Assembly: GCF_013149275.1 (NCBI RefSeq)
Contig: NZ_JABGNA010000001.1
Location: 62,001-126,000, forward strand
DNA: 64,000 nucleotides
Source of the DNA: Mucilaginibacter sp. SG564
GTDB lineage: Bacteria; Bacteroidota; Bacteroidia; Sphingobacteriales; Sphingobacteriaceae
Direction of reading: 5' to 3'
The position numbers were made by a program, and so were the translations under genes. Below the pieces are notes generated by a model. It worked only from the letters and a program-made list of their open reading frames with translations, searched no databases and had not been told where the DNA came from. Shown piece by piece: positions 17,801-25,766 of the stretch; the stretch's first letter is position 1; every line of letters begins with the position of its first letter.

Positions 17801-17944
17801 CAAAACCTGGCCACCTGGACTAAATACACCGGGTACGATCCGGAGGTGAGCAGTAACGAGCAATCGGCTATTACCTCTGGTGTCGATAACGGGGCTTACC
17901 CCAACAGCAAATCCATTATTGCCGGGTTAGGTATCACCTTATAA
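14858..17944 (+). CDS. SusC/RagA TonB-linked outer membrane protein (organosulfate island)
   Basis: This TonB-dependent outer-membrane importer has 1028 residues. The signal peptide ends near residue 21 (VFAQE), a carboxypeptidase-regulatory-like domain spans about 28-105, the VVVGYGSQKRKDITGSV segment typical of SusC precedes the plug domain (to about 250), and the rest is barrel. There is no STN domain, so it is not expected to signal through FecR. SusD follows after one base. In this setting it should import sulfated molecules or the desulfated products of the nearby sulfatases (inference). Confidence 0.95.
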   Translation: MKKLLFISALALLLPIIVFAQETQPIINSKLVGRVIDGSTKEPLPGAVVRIEGTTHVVSTDVQGKFSFVTGQKFPYKLIITFIGYETQSFIADGSPVEIRMKDAQSLLNQVVVVGYGSQKRKDITGSVASVPQLALKQPIPSLDRALQGTISGIQVTQATGQPGAGVTVQIRGVNSINAVAEPLYIIDGFPTSNSNSLTDAGVTNGPKINPLASLSTSDIENIEVLKDASATAIYGTRGANGVIIITTKKGKSGVSSINYDGSYGWQSVIKTIPLLNSDQWGGLRNDALVNSNKSPQTAAQLNPFNVNTDWQKAAFREGNTQNHNLSILSGTDRTRLAFSGNYMKQDGILQNTNFERFAGRVNVEHDYNDRFKISSYITGSRISAQVAPAGVVPAILLMTPTTPVYNADGSFFMKNIFEGTYGNPINTLYNQLNTTTTSRVLGNIAGDYKITTDLTARVLAGIDLIDNKQNRYLPSTVYEGSGYSGIGEVGTLNSFNWLNENTLTYTKKLDRHNLTVLAGFTQQKFKAEGAITGSSGFVSDYDAYNNLGSGSITSISAGGFAIAPSSSSNIWALKSYLARVNYGFDSKYLLTLTLRADGSSKFAPGHQWASFPSAAIAWNASSENFLKNVEQISQLKFRLSAGQTGNSDIPAYQSFSQLGYYRYNFGNTTVAGFAPNSLANPNLTWEKTSQYDFGFDLGLLKDRITVTADIYYKKTTNLLLYLPLPATSGLTIITNTAITNPQQYENVGSVQNKGFELSVNSHNLTGSFVWNTSLVFAVNRNKVLSLGGNGVNQFIPDSSLPSILKVGEPIGSFIGYKTNGLIKAGGPALTPAANTSPGGQAYVDVNGDGKITQSADRVILGNAQPKFTGGLTNTFSYKGIDLSIFLQGSYGNKIYNQQRNVLELGTGYTNATTALLNRWTSTNTNTDVHSAFQDPAPTISDRFIENGSYLRLKSLSLGYTIPTSVVSKSPIKKIRIFLTAQNLATWTKYTGYDPEVSSNEQSAITSGVDNGAYPNSKSIIAGLGITL

Positions 17945-17945
17945 T

Positions 17946-19511
17946 ATGATCAATATGAAACTTCATAACATTAAATATCTCATCATACTGCTTGCCTTTG
18001 GCGCCACATCCTGCGCCAAGCTGAATGAAGATCCGCGATCATTCATTCCGGCAAACCAGTTCTATAAAACACAGGCCGACGCGGTGGCCGCGGTTACTGC
18101 CGCGTACTCGTTGTTAAACGCGGGCTCCAACTCCATACAAACACCATACAATACCCTGTTTAATACAGGCATGAACTTTATGGCCGATGACGAAGGACCT
18201 GGTCCGGGGGCTACCAATGCCGATGTGCGTTCACAGGCTGTGCTGGGGCATGCATCATCGGGTTTGCGCATCCTGCAGATCTGGCAGCAGCATTACGCGG
18301 CTATCAAGAAAGCCAATATCGCTATTGATACTATCCCGCATATTCAGTTTGACGCTACCCTGAACAAACGACTGGTGGCTGAAGCTAAGTTTTTACGTGC
18401 CCTGTATTACTTTAACCTGGTGCGTTTATATGGCGATGTACCGCTGGTGCTGCATGATCAAACTTCTATTAATCTGTCTGATCTGCAGGTGCCCAGAACG
18501 GCTGTCGCTACAGTTTACAAGCAAATAGAAACCGATCTGACGGCGGCAGCCACCGATCTGCCAAACGCCTACACCGGAGCCGATCTGGGCAGGGCAACCG
18601 CCGGAGCCGCTAATGCACTGCTGGCCAAAGTTTATTTAACTGAGCGCCAATGGGCCAAAGCCGTAACGCAGGCCGAAGTGGTGATCAATGGCCCGTATGG
18701 TTATGATTTGTTCACCAATTATGCAGATGTGTTTTTGCCGGCTTCCAAAAATGGTAAAGAGCATATATTTTCGGCTCAATTCAAAGCCAACTCGCAGGGA
18801 CAAGGCAATAACCAGGCGCCGCGGGCTATCCTGAACGCCATACCCGGTATGGTAAGCAGCTACGCCGACCAGGTGGTGTTTTATTCTGTGCCTGATGCTA
18901 CCAAACCAGGTGGGGTAGATAAATTCTTCAGCATTTATAAATTGTACTCTGCCAATGATAAAAGAAAGCGCATAAGCTTTGTGACCCGTTTCCAGAGCCC
19001 CAGCACTAACCTTTGGTATGGTAAGTTGAATGACAATACCATCCCCGGCGATTCCACACCATTCTTTAATAAATATTACGATCCCAATGTGGTGGCCAAC
19101 GAGGCGGAGTCGGGTGCTAACGTGCCGATTATCCGCTTTTCGGAAGTATTGCTGATCCATGCCGAGGCAGAAAATGAACTAAACGGGCCAACTACCAAAG
19201 CATATACCTCTGTTAACCGGGTGCGCAAACGCGCCGGACTGGATGACCTTTCGGGTTTGACACAGGCGCAATTCCGTGATGCGGTTTACCTGGAGCGACG
19301 CCTTGAATTTGTGTTCGAGTACCAGCGCTGGTTCGACCTGATTCGTGAGCGTGACGCCAACGGCAATGGTATACTGGAAGCCAGCCTGCTTAAAGTGGGC
19401 AAAACTAATGTGACTAAAGGGGTAGCAGGCAAATTTTACCTGTTCCCAATACCACAGCAGGAAATTGATAATAGTAACGGTAAGCTTACACAAAACCCGG
19501 GCTGGCAGTAA
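17946..19511 (+). CDS. SusD/RagB family nutrient-binding lipoprotein
   Basis: This is a surface-binding partner of the preceding SusC, 521 residues long. The lipobox is GATSC, with Cys near residue 23 counted from ATG 17946; a second in-frame ATG at 17955 is equally good. The N-terminal SusD-like domain with TPR-type helices and the C-terminal motif FEYQRWFDLIRERD followed by LFPIPQQEIDNSN are classical. It is the last gene before a hairpin repeat that may end the susCD message. Confidence 0.94.
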   Translation: MINMKLHNIKYLIILLAFGATSCAKLNEDPRSFIPANQFYKTQADAVAAVTAAYSLLNAGSNSIQTPYNTLFNTGMNFMADDEGPGPGATNADVRSQAVLGHASSGLRILQIWQQHYAAIKKANIAIDTIPHIQFDATLNKRLVAEAKFLRALYYFNLVRLYGDVPLVLHDQTSINLSDLQVPRTAVATVYKQIETDLTAAATDLPNAYTGADLGRATAGAANALLAKVYLTERQWAKAVTQAEVVINGPYGYDLFTNYADVFLPASKNGKEHIFSAQFKANSQGQGNNQAPRAILNAIPGMVSSYADQVVFYSVPDATKPGGVDKFFSIYKLYSANDKRKRISFVTRFQSPSTNLWYGKLNDNTIPGDSTPFFNKYYDPNVVANEAESGANVPIIRFSEVLLIHAEAENELNGPTTKAYTSVNRVRKRAGLDDLSGLTQAQFRDAVYLERRLEFVFEYQRWFDLIRERDANGNGILEASLLKVGKTNVTKGVAGKFYLFPIPQQEIDNSNGKLTQNPGWQ

Positions 19512-19521
19512 AGTCTCGCCC

Positions 19522-19582
19522 AACCCTCTCCAAAGGTGAGGGCTTTAAAACAGGATTTCAGAACCCTCTCCTTTGGAGAGGG
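19522..19582. repeat. CCCTCTCC/GGAGAGGG hairpin repeat
   Basis: CCCTCTCCAAAGGTGAGGG and, 20 bases on, CCCTCTCC-TTT-GGAGAGGG form two related hairpins directly after susD. Related GGGAGAGG text recurs at 22785-22820. A dispersed intergenic repeat and a plausible transcript 3' end. Confidence 0.65.
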
Positions 19583-19625
19583 CAGGGTGAGGCTCTGAAT
19601 AGTTAAACGATTAAATATCAATGCT

Positions 19626-20102
19626 ATGAAAAAAATAATTGTCGTTTTTGTAATGTTCATCAGCGGATTAACCACGGTCTTCGCACAGTCGCCGGCAACG
19701 GGTCAGGGTTCGCACGAGGTTGACCCCAGGGTAAGCGTGGCTGTGTTGCAGGTGCTTGATGAGTACATGACCACTTTTAATGCTAAAGACCTGGCCGGCT
19801 GGGAACGTACCTATCAATTCCCGCATTACCGGTTGGCCAGCGGCAAAATGTCGGTACTGGAAAAAGCAGGTCTTCGTGACTCGGCCAAAGTGTTTGGCGA
19901 GCTGAAAAAGACCGGCTGGGATCATAGCCAATGGGATCACCGCAACATTATTCAGGCTTCGGCAGATAAGGTGCATGTGGATACAGAGTTTTCAAGGTAT
20001 CGGGCTGATGGCAGCCTGATAGGTCATTTCGAGTCATTATATATCCTTACCAAAGAAAATGGTAAATGGGGTATCAAGTTCAGATCAAGTTATGCGGAGT
20101 AG
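19626..20102 (+). CDS. Exported NTF2-like (SnoaL/DUF4440-type) protein
   Basis: This 158-residue protein has a signal peptide cleaved near residue 21 (TVFAQS). The mature part shows the NTF2-like pattern: a long first helix (SVAVLQVLDEYMTTFNAKDL), an aromatic pocket region (YQFPHYRLASG), and beta strands ending in NGKWGIKFRSSYAE. Such folds bind small molecules or act as simple enzymes; catalytic residues cannot be assigned. It lies between SusD and a rhodanese in the sulfatase island, so a periplasmic helper role in handling released products is possible. Confidence 0.65.
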   Translation: MKKIIVVFVMFISGLTTVFAQSPATGQGSHEVDPRVSVAVLQVLDEYMTTFNAKDLAGWERTYQFPHYRLASGKMSVLEKAGLRDSAKVFGELKKTGWDHSQWDHRNIIQASADKVHVDTEFSRYRADGSLIGHFESLYILTKENGKWGIKFRSSYAE

Positions 20103-20173
20103 TATTGAAAAAATAGAATATCAAAAGAGGAACAGCCTATGACAAGACATGGAGCAAGCCTTAAACGCGATGT

Positions 20174-20315
20174 CGACTCACCCCGACATCGCTACGCTTG
20201 TCGACCCTCTCTTCAGCTTCGCTGGAAAGAGGGTTGCGGTAAGCTTTTTTTCTACCCTCTTTCCGCCGGAGGCGAAGAGAGGGTGGTCCAGCGAAGCGTA
20301 GACCGGGTGAGTCGA
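20174..20315. repeat. Large intergenic inverted repeat CGACTCACCC...GGGTGAGTCG
   Basis: The outer arms CGACTCACCC and GGGTGAGTCG enclose CTACGCTTGTCGACCCTCTC and related complementary text, so the 142-bp segment can fold on itself. The open frames across it read only the repeat. Together with 20356-20426 it fills the 357-bp gap before the rhodanese gene. Confidence 0.65.
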
Positions 20316-20355
20316 TTCTGGAACCAGATGTCTTATTACCCTAAACAAGGGGCCT

Positions 20356-20426
20356 GTCACCCTGAGCTTGTCGAAGGGGCGTGCGCAGAGGCTTGCCCAC
20401 CATGCTTCGACGGAGCTCAGCATGAC
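20356..20426. repeat. GTCAC...ATGAC intergenic palindrome
   Basis: The arms are GTCACCCTGAGCTTGTCGAAG and CTTCGACGGAGCTCAGCATGAC. It is a copy of the 14433-14512 element. Confidence 0.8.
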
Positions 20427-20459
20427 ATCCTTTTTAATTGATCACATGAAAAAATATAT

Positions 20460-20870
20460 ATGAAAAAGTTAATCATCATCAGCTTATTGCTGTTTTCGGC
20501 AAATACCGCTTTACGGGCGCAACAGTTAGCATATGTGCAAAAAAAGTCGGATAAGATTGCGGTAACACCCTCGGTAGAAAGAAAACTGCTCGATGACGTG
20601 GCACAAGACAAAGCCTACCTGATAGATGTGCGTACTCCCGAGGAATACAATCAGAAACATCTGCAATACGCTGCAAATATCAATATCAAATCGGCCGATT
20701 TTGCCGACCAGATCAGGAAATTGGATAAAAACAAATCCATCTATCTTTATTGTCATTCGGGGAATCGGAGCGGCCGGGCAGCCGATTCCCTGCAAACACT
20801 GGGCTATCATTTGAGCTATAACATCGGGGCGCTTGACAGTTTAACTAAAGCCGGTTTCCCGGTACAATAA
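20460..20870 (+). CDS. Exported single-domain rhodanese
   Basis: This 136-residue protein has a signal peptide ending near residue 20 (ALRAQQ). The rhodanese domain (about 38-134) shows LIDVRTPEEYNQKHL and the active-site loop CHSGNRSG with catalytic C98. Rhodaneses carry sulfane sulfur as a persulfide, and periplasmic forms handle thiosulfate, sulfide or redox chores. Its place directly before two sulfatase genes suggests a sulfur-related job, though sulfatases release sulfate, not sulfane sulfur, so the biochemical link is not obvious. Confidence 0.9.
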   Translation: MKKLIIISLLLFSANTALRAQQLAYVQKKSDKIAVTPSVERKLLDDVAQDKAYLIDVRTPEEYNQKHLQYAANINIKSADFADQIRKLDKNKSIYLYCHSGNRSGRAADSLQTLGYHLSYNIGALDSLTKAGFPVQ

Positions 20871-20896
20871 TTAACATCTAAAAATAAAATCATATC

Positions 20897-22777
20897 ATGA
20901 TACATTTAAAAGTACTCACCCCAAAGCCACCCCGGTATTTTAAACCGGGTGGCGGTAAAATATGGCCTGTTGCCGTGCTTATCAGCATACTCGGTTTGCA
21001 AAGTGTAAAGGCTCAAAATACCCAGCCATTTGGCGGCACTGTAGGGAAAACGCTTAATGATTCAAAGGAGTGGTGGCCCGAGCCTCATAAAGCGCCTGCC
21101 GGTGCGCCAAATGTGTTGTGGATATTGCTGGATGACGTAGGCTTTGGCGCTACAAGCACCTTTGGCGGCATCATCAAAACACCCAATTTTGATACGCTGG
21201 CCAACAATGGTTTGCGTTATACCAATTTCCATACGGCAGGTATCTGCGCGCCTACACGTTCAGCTCTGCTTACCGGGCGTAATCACCATTATGTGCACGA
21301 GGGCGGATTTTCGCATGTGGTTTTATCAGCCGGGTTCCCCGGTTATGATGGCCGCATACCATCTGATAAAGGAACGGTTGCTGAAATATTAAGAGAGAAC
21401 GGTTACAACACCTTTGCCGTGGGCAAATACGGTTTAACACCTGATGAAGACGCTACCGATGCCGGCCCTTTTGACCGCTGGCCAACGGGCAAAGGTTTTG
21501 ATCATTTCTTCGGATTCCTGGGTTCGGCAACAGATCAGTACAAACCTGACCTGGTAGAAGATAACGCACACGTAACACCCGATGGCCGCCACCTGAACGA
21601 GCAGATCACCGATAAGGCTATCTTTTATCTTACCCGTCAGCATAAAGTAGCGCCTGATAAACCTTTCTTCCTGTATTACGCGCCGGGAGCAACCCATTCG
21701 CCGCACCAGGTAGCCAAGGAGTGGAGCGATCTGTACAAAGGTCAGTTTGATTCTGGATGGGATGATTTTCGCGAAAAAGTGATCGCAAGGCAGAAAAAAC
21801 TGGGCATTATACCTGCTTACGCTAAATTGCCCGAACGCAATACCCGTATCCCTTCCTGGAAATCGCTTCCGCCGGCCGAGCAAAAACTATACGCCCGTTT
21901 TATGGAAGTGTATGCCGGTTATTTAACCTATACCGATCACGAGGTTGGTCGTTTGTTGGATTACCTGAAACAAAGCGGTCAGCTGGATAATACCCTGGTA
22001 TTTGTGATCATTGGTGATAACGGAGCCAGTAAGGAAGGCACACTGCACGGCGAGATCAACCCCAAAAAGAACTCTTCCAGGGTGCTTGCCGAGGCTCCCT
22101 ACCTCAAAACCAATATCGAGGATATTGATGATATCGGCACGCCGCAGGCTTCTACCAATTATCCGCTGGGATGGGCACAAGCGGCCAATACGCCATTCAA
22201 ATACTGGAAACAGGATGCCAACTCTGAAGGTGGTACCCGTAACCCGCTTATCGTTTACTATCCAAAAGGTATTAAGGATAAAGGAACCATCCGCACACAG
22301 TACGGCCATGTGATCGACGTATTGCCAACTACATTAGAGTACACCGGCATTAAATTGCCAGAGTATATCAGGGGTATTAAGCAGGATACGCTGCAAGGTA
22401 CATCGCTGGTTTATTCATTTGATCATCCCGAGGCGGCCAACAAACATAAGATACAGCATTACTACATATTTGGCTCGCGCTCCATTTACAGCGATGGCTG
22501 GAAAGCCGAGGCGGCACACCACCCGGATTATGTGGAGCTGAACGACTTTACCGTTGGCAAAAATGTTCCCGATATCAGCTTTGATGATGATGTTTGGGAG
22601 CTATATAACCTGAATGATGACTTTAACGAGCGTATTGATCTGGCCAAAAAATACCCCGAAAAGTTAAAAGAGCTGAAAGCGGTATTCGAGGAGCAGGCTC
22701 AAAAAAATAACCTGTATCCGTTTATCGATTGGTACGATGTTTATCATAGGAGGATACATCAGAATTATAAGAAATAG
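20897..22777 (+). CDS. Arylsulfatase, tandem copy 1
   Basis: This exported sulfatase of the alkaline-phosphatase superfamily has 626 residues and a signal peptide cleaved near residue 39 (SVKAQ). The metal-binding start is WILLDDVGFG (D79, D80) and the activation site CAPTRS has C117 as the formylglycine precursor. GDNGASKEG supplies the later Asp/Asn metal ligands and NPLIVYYP the core strand. Where most family members have GKWHL, this protein has GKYGL (K177, G179), so the usual active-site His is Gly. The neighbour at 22855 is a close paralog. The substrate is probably a small aryl or alkyl sulfate or a sulfated glycan; undetermined. Confidence 0.93.
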   Translation: MIHLKVLTPKPPRYFKPGGGKIWPVAVLISILGLQSVKAQNTQPFGGTVGKTLNDSKEWWPEPHKAPAGAPNVLWILLDDVGFGATSTFGGIIKTPNFDTLANNGLRYTNFHTAGICAPTRSALLTGRNHHYVHEGGFSHVVLSAGFPGYDGRIPSDKGTVAEILRENGYNTFAVGKYGLTPDEDATDAGPFDRWPTGKGFDHFFGFLGSATDQYKPDLVEDNAHVTPDGRHLNEQITDKAIFYLTRQHKVAPDKPFFLYYAPGATHSPHQVAKEWSDLYKGQFDSGWDDFREKVIARQKKLGIIPAYAKLPERNTRIPSWKSLPPAEQKLYARFMEVYAGYLTYTDHEVGRLLDYLKQSGQLDNTLVFVIIGDNGASKEGTLHGEINPKKNSSRVLAEAPYLKTNIEDIDDIGTPQASTNYPLGWAQAANTPFKYWKQDANSEGGTRNPLIVYYPKGIKDKGTIRTQYGHVIDVLPTTLEYTGIKLPEYIRGIKQDTLQGTSLVYSFDHPEAANKHKIQHYYIFGSRSIYSDGWKAEAAHHPDYVELNDFTVGKNVPDISFDDDVWELYNLNDDFNERIDLAKKYPEKLKELKAVFEEQAQKNNLYPFIDWYDVYHRRIHQNYKK

Positions 22778-22784
22778 AACCCCC

Positions 22785-22820
22785 TCTAAATCTCCCCTTT
22801 TGGGAGAGGATTTAGGTGAG
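22785..22820. repeat. CTAAATCTCCCC...GGATTTAG hairpin
   Basis: This imperfect hairpin between the tandem sulfatase genes belongs to the GGGAGAGG-type dispersed repeats. Read-through between the genes is still possible. Confidence 0.6.
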
Positions 22821-22854
22821 GTTATTAACATAAATCAATATAAAACCTATCCAT

Positions 22855-24729
22855 ATGAAACAAACACACAAAAAAACGCTCGTGGCGATGGTAATTGCCC
22901 TGGGTTTTGCGTTGCCGGCCGCGGCGCAATACGGACCCGTAGCTCCGGCCAATATACCGCCATCAACCCCCGCAACCTATAAAGGAGTTATAGGCAAAAC
23001 CCTGGCCGAATCAAAAGAATGGTGGCCTAAACCACTTAAGGCTCCTAAAGGCGCACCCAATATTGTCTGGATATTGCTGGACGATGTTGGCTTTGGTGCT
23101 TCGGCCACATTTGGCGGATTGATCAATACGCCAAATTTTGATACGCTGGCCAATAACGGCTTGCGTTATACCAATTTCCATACAGCAGGTATTTGTGCGC
23201 CTACAAGGTCGTCATTATTAACCGGGCGTAACCATCATTACGTGCATGTAGGTAATTTTTCGCATGCCTCAACCGCGGCAGGTTTTCCAGGTTACGATGG
23301 CCGTATCCCGGCTGACAAAGGTACCATTGCCGAAAACCTGCGTGAAAACGGTTACAGCACGTTTGCAGTTGGCAAGTGGGGCATAACACCCGATGAGGAT
23401 ACCACAGCTGTTGGACCGTTTGATCGTTGGCCAACCGGTAAGGGTTTTGATCACCACATCGGTTTTCTGGAATCGGCTACTGACCAGTATAATCCGCCGC
23501 ATTTGGTGGAGGATAATTTCCACATCAAACCCGATGGCCGTAACCTGAACGAGGTGATCACTGATAAAGCGATTGCCTATATTGATGCCGCCCACAAAGC
23601 CGCGCCAGACAAGCCTTTCTTTTTGTATTATGCCCCAGGCGCTACACACGCGCCTCACCAGGTAACCAAGGAGTGGAGCGACCTGTACAAAGGTAAATTT
23701 GACGAGGGCTGGGACGTATATCGCCAAAAGGTTTTTGAAAACCAGAAGAAGGCAGGTTATATCCCTGCTTATGCCAAGCTGCCCGAGCGTAACGAGCGCA
23801 TCCAGGCCTGGAAAAGCCTGCCGCCCGATCAGCAGAAACTGTACGCCCGTTTTATGGAAGTTTATGCCGGGTATCTTACCTACATCGATCACCAGGTTGG
23901 TCGGGTGATTAGCTACCTCAAGGCATCTGGTCAGTTTGATAACACCCTTGTGTTTGTGATGATAGGGGATAATGGCGCCAGTAAGGAGGGCACTTTCCAC
24001 GGAGTGATCAATCCTAAAAACTCAGCGCTCACTACACCTGAGGCCGATTATATCCAAAAAAATGAAAGTGATTACGAATCCATTGGCACACCACAGGCTT
24101 CAACCAATTATCCGCTGGGTTGGGCGCAGGCTGCCAATACACCATTCAAATACTGGAAATCTGATGCCGATGCCGAAGGTGGTACACATAATCCACTGAT
24201 TGTTTATTATCCAAAATTGATCAAAGAGAAAGGCAGCATTCGTACACAGTATGGCCACGTTTCGGATATATTCCCAACAACCATTGAGGCCGCGGGTTTA
24301 AAACTACCGGAGTACATTAAAGGTATTAAGCAGGATACACTGCAGGGTAAATCATTGTTCAGCTCCTTTAATAACGCGCAGGCTCCAACACTACATACCA
24401 AACAATACTATTACATCTTCACTTCCCGATCCATTTATAAAGATGGCTGGAAAGCCGAAGCTGCGCACCGCCCGGACAATATCGATCTGCTCAATTTCCC
24501 GCAAGGTAAAACACCGCCTGAGCGCAACTATGATAAGGACGTTTGGAAACTATACAACCTGAATGATGATTTTAATGAGCGCATTGACCTGGCCAAAAAA
24601 TATCCCGAAAAGCTCAAAGAGTTAAAAGATCTGTTTGATGCCGAAGCCAAAAAGAACAATATCTACCCGTTTATAGATCGCGATGACATCAACAATAAAA
24701 GGATCCATCATCTGGAAAATAACCAATAA
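22855..24729 (+). CDS. Arylsulfatase, tandem copy 2
   Basis: This 624-residue paralog of the preceding sulfatase matches it over nearly its whole length, including the KTLAESKEWWPKP-type N-terminal segment and the C-terminal ITLAKKYPEKLKEL-like helix region. The signal peptide ends near residue 24 (PAAAQ). The activation site is CAPTRS with C114, the metal site begins LLDDVGFG, and GDNGASKEG is present. It has GKWGI (K174, G176), again Gly in place of the usual His, so the change predates the duplication. It is probably exported, activated by the lipoprotein FGE and cotranscribed with copy 1. Confidence 0.93.
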   Translation: MKQTHKKTLVAMVIALGFALPAAAQYGPVAPANIPPSTPATYKGVIGKTLAESKEWWPKPLKAPKGAPNIVWILLDDVGFGASATFGGLINTPNFDTLANNGLRYTNFHTAGICAPTRSSLLTGRNHHYVHVGNFSHASTAAGFPGYDGRIPADKGTIAENLRENGYSTFAVGKWGITPDEDTTAVGPFDRWPTGKGFDHHIGFLESATDQYNPPHLVEDNFHIKPDGRNLNEVITDKAIAYIDAAHKAAPDKPFFLYYAPGATHAPHQVTKEWSDLYKGKFDEGWDVYRQKVFENQKKAGYIPAYAKLPERNERIQAWKSLPPDQQKLYARFMEVYAGYLTYIDHQVGRVISYLKASGQFDNTLVFVMIGDNGASKEGTFHGVINPKNSALTTPEADYIQKNESDYESIGTPQASTNYPLGWAQAANTPFKYWKSDADAEGGTHNPLIVYYPKLIKEKGSIRTQYGHVSDIFPTTIEAAGLKLPEYIKGIKQDTLQGKSLFSSFNNAQAPTLHTKQYYYIFTSRSIYKDGWKAEAAHRPDNIDLLNFPQGKTPPERNYDKDVWKLYNLNDDFNERIDLAKKYPEKLKELKDLFDAEAKKNNIYPFIDRDDINNKRIHHLENNQ

Positions 24730-24898
24730 GGTGCTGAGTGGGCAGTAGTGAATGGTGAGTGGTCAGTTTGAGTTTTGTCGCTCGCTTAAAGCCTTACGAA
24801 GTTTTAAAAACTTCGTAAGGCTGGCTATTCGCCTTTATAAATTTCTGTCTTGATACATGATACTAATTACTTGATACTAAATAGATACTAAACTAAAA
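24730..24898. repeat. Word-repeat tracts flanking a perfect 15-bp hairpin
   Basis: The first tract repeats GTGAGTGG/GTAGTGAATG words (24730-24768). A perfect palindrome AGCCTTACGAAGTTT-TAA-AAACTTCGTAAGGCT occupies 24790-24822. A second tract repeats TTGATACT words (24850-24890). No ORF is present. The hairpin could end or stabilise the sulfatase message. Confidence 0.65.
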
Positions 24899-24900
24899 AT

Positions 24901-25638
24901 ATGAAAAAATTAAAGAGTTTTTTGCTGGCGGTAATCGTAACCGCCACGGGGATTGCTAATGCGCAGGCCCAAACCGATAAACCCCTGTTATCACTGGAGG
25001 CCTTTGCCGCCAAACTAAAGCAATCTAAAGATGCACAGGTGCTGGATGCTCGCTCGGCTGAGGAATTTGTGCAGAACCACATCAAAGGCGCTGTTAATGT
25101 AGATGCCAAAGCCGCCGACTATCAGCAGCGCCTGGATGCGCTTTCCAAAGACAAGCCAACCTTTGTTTACTCCATTGCCAATGGCCGCAGCAAGGTTTTA
25201 TCCAACGAATTGCGCGCCAAAGGGTTTAAAGATGTAGAAGAGCTGCCGGGTGGATTAGCCAATTGGATCGGTTCTGGTTATCCCATTATTTCGACTACCA
25301 AAAAAGGCGTTTCTTTAACCAAAGCACAATTTACCGAGCTTACCGGTTCATCACCATTAGTACTGGTTGATTTTGGTTCGAGATACTGCGGCGCCTGCAA
25401 AAAACTGGTGCCTGTACTGGATTCGCTGAAAGCCAAAACAGGTTTTACCCCGAAGATCATCAGCATCGAGGTGTATGATAATACCGCCCTAGCTAAAGAA
25501 CTGAAAGTAAATGTGCTGCCAACCCTGGTACTATACCAAAATAAAAAAGAAGTCTGGAAAAAACAAGGTTTTTCATCAGTTGCCCAGGTTGAAGCAGCGG
25601 TGGCACAGACCACCTCAAGCATCGCGAAAACCAAATAG
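24901..25638 (+). CDS. Exported rhodanese-thioredoxin fusion with degenerate rhodanese site
   Basis: The 245-residue protein has a signal peptide ending near residue 24 (NAQAQ). Residues 30-130 form a rhodanese domain (VLDARSAEEFVQNHIKGAVN, GGLANWIGSGYPI), but its active loop reads VYSIANGRS, with S91 where catalytic Cys should be. Residues 138-240 form a thioredoxin domain with a RYCGAC redox site (C163, C166) and the cis-Pro VLPTLVLY. The protein should be a periplasmic disulfide oxidoreductase whose rhodanese part binds rather than transfers sulfur. It sits between sulfatase genes; keeping FGE or sulfatase cysteines reduced is a plausible role (inference). Confidence 0.88.
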   Translation: MKKLKSFLLAVIVTATGIANAQAQTDKPLLSLEAFAAKLKQSKDAQVLDARSAEEFVQNHIKGAVNVDAKAADYQQRLDALSKDKPTFVYSIANGRSKVLSNELRAKGFKDVEELPGGLANWIGSGYPIISTTKKGVSLTKAQFTELTGSSPLVLVDFGSRYCGACKKLVPVLDSLKAKTGFTPKIISIEVYDNTALAKELKVNVLPTLVLYQNKKEVWKKQGFSSVAQVEAAVAQTTSSIAKTK

Positions 25639-25655
25639 TCATCACCCTTCCTTCT

Positions 25656-25738
25656 GTCATTTCGAACGAGGAACGAGGAGAAATCTTTTACGCTATTATA
25701 TCCCGGTGTATAAGATTTCTCTCTTCGTTCGAAATGAC
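25656..25738. repeat. GTCAT...ATGAC intergenic palindrome
   Basis: It begins GTCATTTCGAACGAGGAACG and ends CTTCGTTCGAAATGAC, with an AT-rich centre. Same subfamily as 27363-27450. It lies just upstream of the TTG start of the next sulfatase. Confidence 0.85.
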
Positions 25739-25766
25739 ATTTAGTGTAAACAAATAACCACCACCA

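Noticed and set aside
20139..20441. Open frames of about 80-100 codons on both strands
   Set aside because: They translate the inverted repeats at 20174-20315 and 20356-20426.
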